DNA of 64,000 nt, taken from NCBI RefSeq assembly GCF_964340395.1, contig NC_135550.1, positions 19,977,676 through 20,041,675 on the forward strand, written 5' to 3'. The notes beneath the pieces were generated by a model. That model ran no database searches. It was not told where the DNA came from and saw only the letters and a program-made list of their open reading frames with translations. The translations under genes were made by a program, and so were the position numbers. Shown here in pieces: positions 60,826 through 64,000 of this stretch (the first letter of the stretch is position 1; each line of letters starts with the position of its first letter). The stretch is from Glandiceps talaboti (lineage: Eukaryota > Hemichordata > Enteropneusta > Spengelidae).

Positions 60826-61303
60826 ATGTATGTATGTATGTATGTATGTATGTATGTATGTATGTATGTATGTATGTATGTATGTATGTATGTATGTATG
60901 TATGTATGTATGTATGTATGTATGTATGTATGTATGTATGTATGTATGTATGTATGTATGTATGTATGTATGTATGTATGTATGTATGTATGTATGTATG
61001 TATGTATGTATGTATGTATGTATGTATGTATGTATGTATGTATGTATGTATGTATGTATGTATGTATGTATGTATGTATGTGCGTATGTGCGTATGTATG
61101 TATGTATGTATGTATGTGTGTGTATGTATGTATGTATGTATGTATGTATGTATGTATGTATGTATGTGCGTATGTGCGTATGTACGTATGTACGTATGTA
61201 CGTATGTATGTACGTATGTACGTATGTATGTATGTATGTATGTATGTATGTATGTATGTATGTATGTATGTATGTATGTATGTATCCATGTATGTATGTA
61301 TCC
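60826..61303. repeat. (TATG)n microsatellite, ~475 bp, followed by poly-C
   Basis: Tetranucleotide array with pure TATG for about 250 bp, then a part with TGCG, TACG and TGTG substitutions. A run of 12 C follows at 61305-61316. Because the period is four, every frame on both strands stays open (YVCM, THIH), which explains the long false open frames. Confidence 0.97.
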
Positions 61304-61316
61304 GCCCCCCCCCCCC

Positions 61317-63320
61317 AATCAAGTGGCCTACCCCTAAATCAATATACTACAGTTCAGGGAGGGGAGAAAGAAACACACATACAGCTCTTTGTGGAATATT
61401 TCTTTGTTGTTGTGAGTATGAAAGCATAGATAATCCTTGTTACATGTGATGAGAATTCCACAAACAAAAACTAAAGAATTATATGTCAATATTTCGAGAA
61501 TCTACACGCGATACCATGTACACGAATCTACAATTTTTTTTACTAAAGCGTGGGTTTGAGGGTTTTCTCGAAAAATGACTCGTGAATCGTGATGAGGAAA
61601 TAGCTACTGCATAGTCTTCATAACCATCGTCAAACAAATATAAATAATCAAATGATTTACATGTAAAACTATTACGTACGTGGTCTTACAGTTTACAGAC
61701 ATAATACATTTTCTTTCAACCTTTCCTCATTGAAATTACTGCTGCGATTTTTTTCATTCTTATCGGATTTCGTAGAGGTCTGGGGAATAATGTTCATTAT
61801 TCTGTGTGATGAGAAGCATCACTGTGTATTAAATGGAAAATACTCTCCGTGTATGCTTTGAAGAAAACAAAATATGCAATGCTAGAACTGAATGACACAT
61901 TGGACATTACCGTCAAAATAAATGTGAGCAACGTGACAGCATGGTTGATACACTGGTGACCCAATATTTAACTAGTGACTGACTGACTACCGTGGATTCC
62001 TGTCATTGTTCATTGTTGATGACATCATAGGTCAAAATTACACGTAGGGAAGATTTAAACCACAGTCGTCCCTCTTTTTGATACAGATATTTTTGCTACA
62101 CAGATGACTTGACAAAAAAACGTGTTCCAAGAAATTGCACTTTTGTCCTTTACTCCACTAGGTTATACGTGTCATGCATATCTGACATAGTGTAATCTCA
62201 GAGTCTTCGTTTGGGGCAAAGCACCAATCTAAACAAAGATTTTGGACGAATAGAAAGTGTATTCCCATCCCTATGCTAGTAGGTTCATACTTTGTAAACT
62301 GTAGGAGTACAAGACCTCTGCTTATATCTCACTTCTACTTTCAGTGTAAGCGTTTCTGGGAAATGTTTATACATATACACATCAGATGTTTATGGAGAAA
62401 AACGACAACAATGCATGAGAAATGGATACTTATTTTGGATTTTGGATTAACAAAACTACGTTTCTCATCTATATTACCACTTTTTGAAAAAAGTACCATG
62501 ACTAGAACATTAAGACCCTACATTGTAAAATAACTGTATTTTATTTTTTTGGCAATCAAAATATTTGTACATAATCACTTTAATATGCAATGGATTTCAA
62601 AGAGGAATTTAATGTTTCCAAACTTTCTGAACACACTCACTCAAATCGTTGATATTTGTGAGTGTTTCACTAATGTTTCATTTATGCACGGTAACTTACT
62701 ATCGTTGGTGGCACTCTTTAACCTACGATTGTGGACCAAATCAGCACTAGACAGACCACTGAAAGATTGAATTTGGTTACCACGTATTGATATACCAGTA
62801 ACTTATAGCGTATAAGATGGTAATGCCGCATCTTGGAAATTGAATCGTCTCAAATAATGTGGAGTATATATTAAATGTATGAAAACTTAAGACAGCCAAC
62901 AATATCGCACAGAAAAAAATATCTGCATAATGCGGAAATGACAAAAAAAACGGGTTCAATAGGTTGGACCAAATATGACCCGTCCCAACTTCAACGGAAA
63001 TATGCTTTATTTACAGAAAGGTTTCACATTCAAGATCAATATACAATAAAGAACGAGTGAGAAAAAATCAACAAGCAGAATAAAGTCTTCAGTTCGCTCT
63101 GAAATTGATGAAGGAATGCGTTGTAAAATATAAAGAAGTGTATTTGAAAAAGTGCTATGATCAAGACATGACTGAGTAGTTTCTTGGTCAAAGGGTCATT
63201 AGTTCACCTGCTGTCAAACATAATTTACCATGTACACGAACCCTAGAATGCCCTGCTGATACCGAATGCGGAATTCCAAATTTGTGTGTGTACTATACTG
63301 CAGTGTATCTTGTCTTATAG
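61317..63320. other. Noncoding stretch, nothing recognised
   Basis: No exon, RNA or element could be supported. Confidence 0.4.
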
Positions 63321-63395
63321 CTGGTCCATTCCCCTACACAATGAAGAAGAGGTTTCAGGGCACGGATCACCAGGATTTGGTTAAAAGTCTACGAA
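63321..63395 (+). CDS. Candidate internal exon of an unidentified gene
   Basis: A 75-nt stretch is flanked by a good acceptor (TATCTTGTCTTATAG) and a consensus donor (GAA|GTGAGT). The frame gives GPFPYTMKKRFQGTDHQDLV then KSLR with amino acid composition unlike the surrounding noncoding frames. I do not recognise the family. It would belong to a + strand gene extending past the window or be a chance match. Confidence 0.25.
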
Positions 63396-64000
63396 GTGAG
63401 TGGTCAACGTTTGTCTATGAATATGGAAATAACTTCGTGTTACTTGCTGGATGTTGTTTTAGTGAGCTGTACTTTGAAACCTGGCAAACACACCTAGGGA
63501 TGTATCCATGAACGTCAACATTCCGAAATAAACTGAGGACCACGCATGGCGCTAGTCTAATAGCCATGTATTACTGTATAATCCCACACTTATACATATA
63601 ATCATACAACGACATAAATATGTATATCAAGTTGAAGGTGAGGTGACATTACTATGAGAATCACCCGGGTTTACTTTTATGGTTTGGCAACAATCGTGTA
63701 CCCGTCAAGCAGGTATACATAAACACGGTTTGGTACACATTTGTTTATAAATCTATAAATGGAGGACCGAGGGCGGGGGAAATGAGGTCGTTTCATAAAT
63801 ATATGTGGTATTGTGCCATAGTGATATAAGTTTACTCTCCGATTAACTATTTAGAGCGTTCACAGTGGTAGCGTATACATGTAAAAGAAGCCTCTACCAT
63901 ACCAACCCAGTAATGTGTACAGTCACGTGACATCTGACATACCATTGATATCACAGGCTCACAAATATTCCCCTTCCTCCCCTTGACAACTTTCCAAGTC
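63396..64000. other. Window end, nothing recognised
   Basis: No coding or RNA feature could be supported here. Confidence 0.4.

Overview
This window looks like nuclear DNA from an invertebrate animal. It is AT-rich and has spliced genes with GT-AG (and some GC-AG) introns, long introns full of simple repeats, fold-back MITEs and 5'-truncated non-LTR retrotransposons, and frequent TACATGTA-type words. The two recognisable genes (SRF and glutaminyl cyclase) are animal genes. A marine lophotrochozoan or invertebrate deuterostome fits the composition, but the sequence alone does not settle the phylum.

Layout. Positions 1-23605 hold no coding exon I can support, only microsatellites, a 35-bp minisatellite and degenerate tandem repeats. 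Positions 23606-42805 (+ strand) hold a complete seven-exon glutaminyl-peptide cyclotransferase gene (372 codons, all phases consistent, all zinc and catalytic residues present, N-terminal membrane anchor). Its 12.5-kb intron 3 contains a 5'-truncated LINE with an intact reverse transcriptase domain (28494-29938), a 4.5-kb minisatellite of about 167 copies of a 27-bp unit (31836-36340) and a 67-bp tandem array (38834-39315). Its intron 4 contains two MITEs. Positions 42806-48522 separate the two convergent genes and contain a 33-bp minisatellite and a hairpin MITE. Positions 48523-59781 (- strand) hold a complete eight-exon serum response factor gene (534 codons) with a near-perfect MADS/SAM domain and a polyglutamine-rich C-terminal half. 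Positions 59782-64000 contain the SRF upstream region, a long TC tract, a roughly 475-bp TATG microsatellite and one weak candidate exon.

Most interesting points. (1) Five perfect CArG boxes (the SRF binding site) sit at the SRF locus: two about 320-350 bp upstream of the start codon, 22 bp apart, and three within 121 bp of intron 2. This suggests an autoregulatory circuit. (2) Two of the seven SRF introns appear to use GC instead of GT donors, and the reading frame supports this at both. (3) The giant 27-bp minisatellite has a higher-order structure (702- and 810-bp offsets) and is open in four of six frames while being purely intronic. (4) Several distinct fold-back or MITE families lie in the introns of both genes.

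Exon coordinates were read by eye from splice sites, reading frame and family knowledge. No alignment or database search was run.
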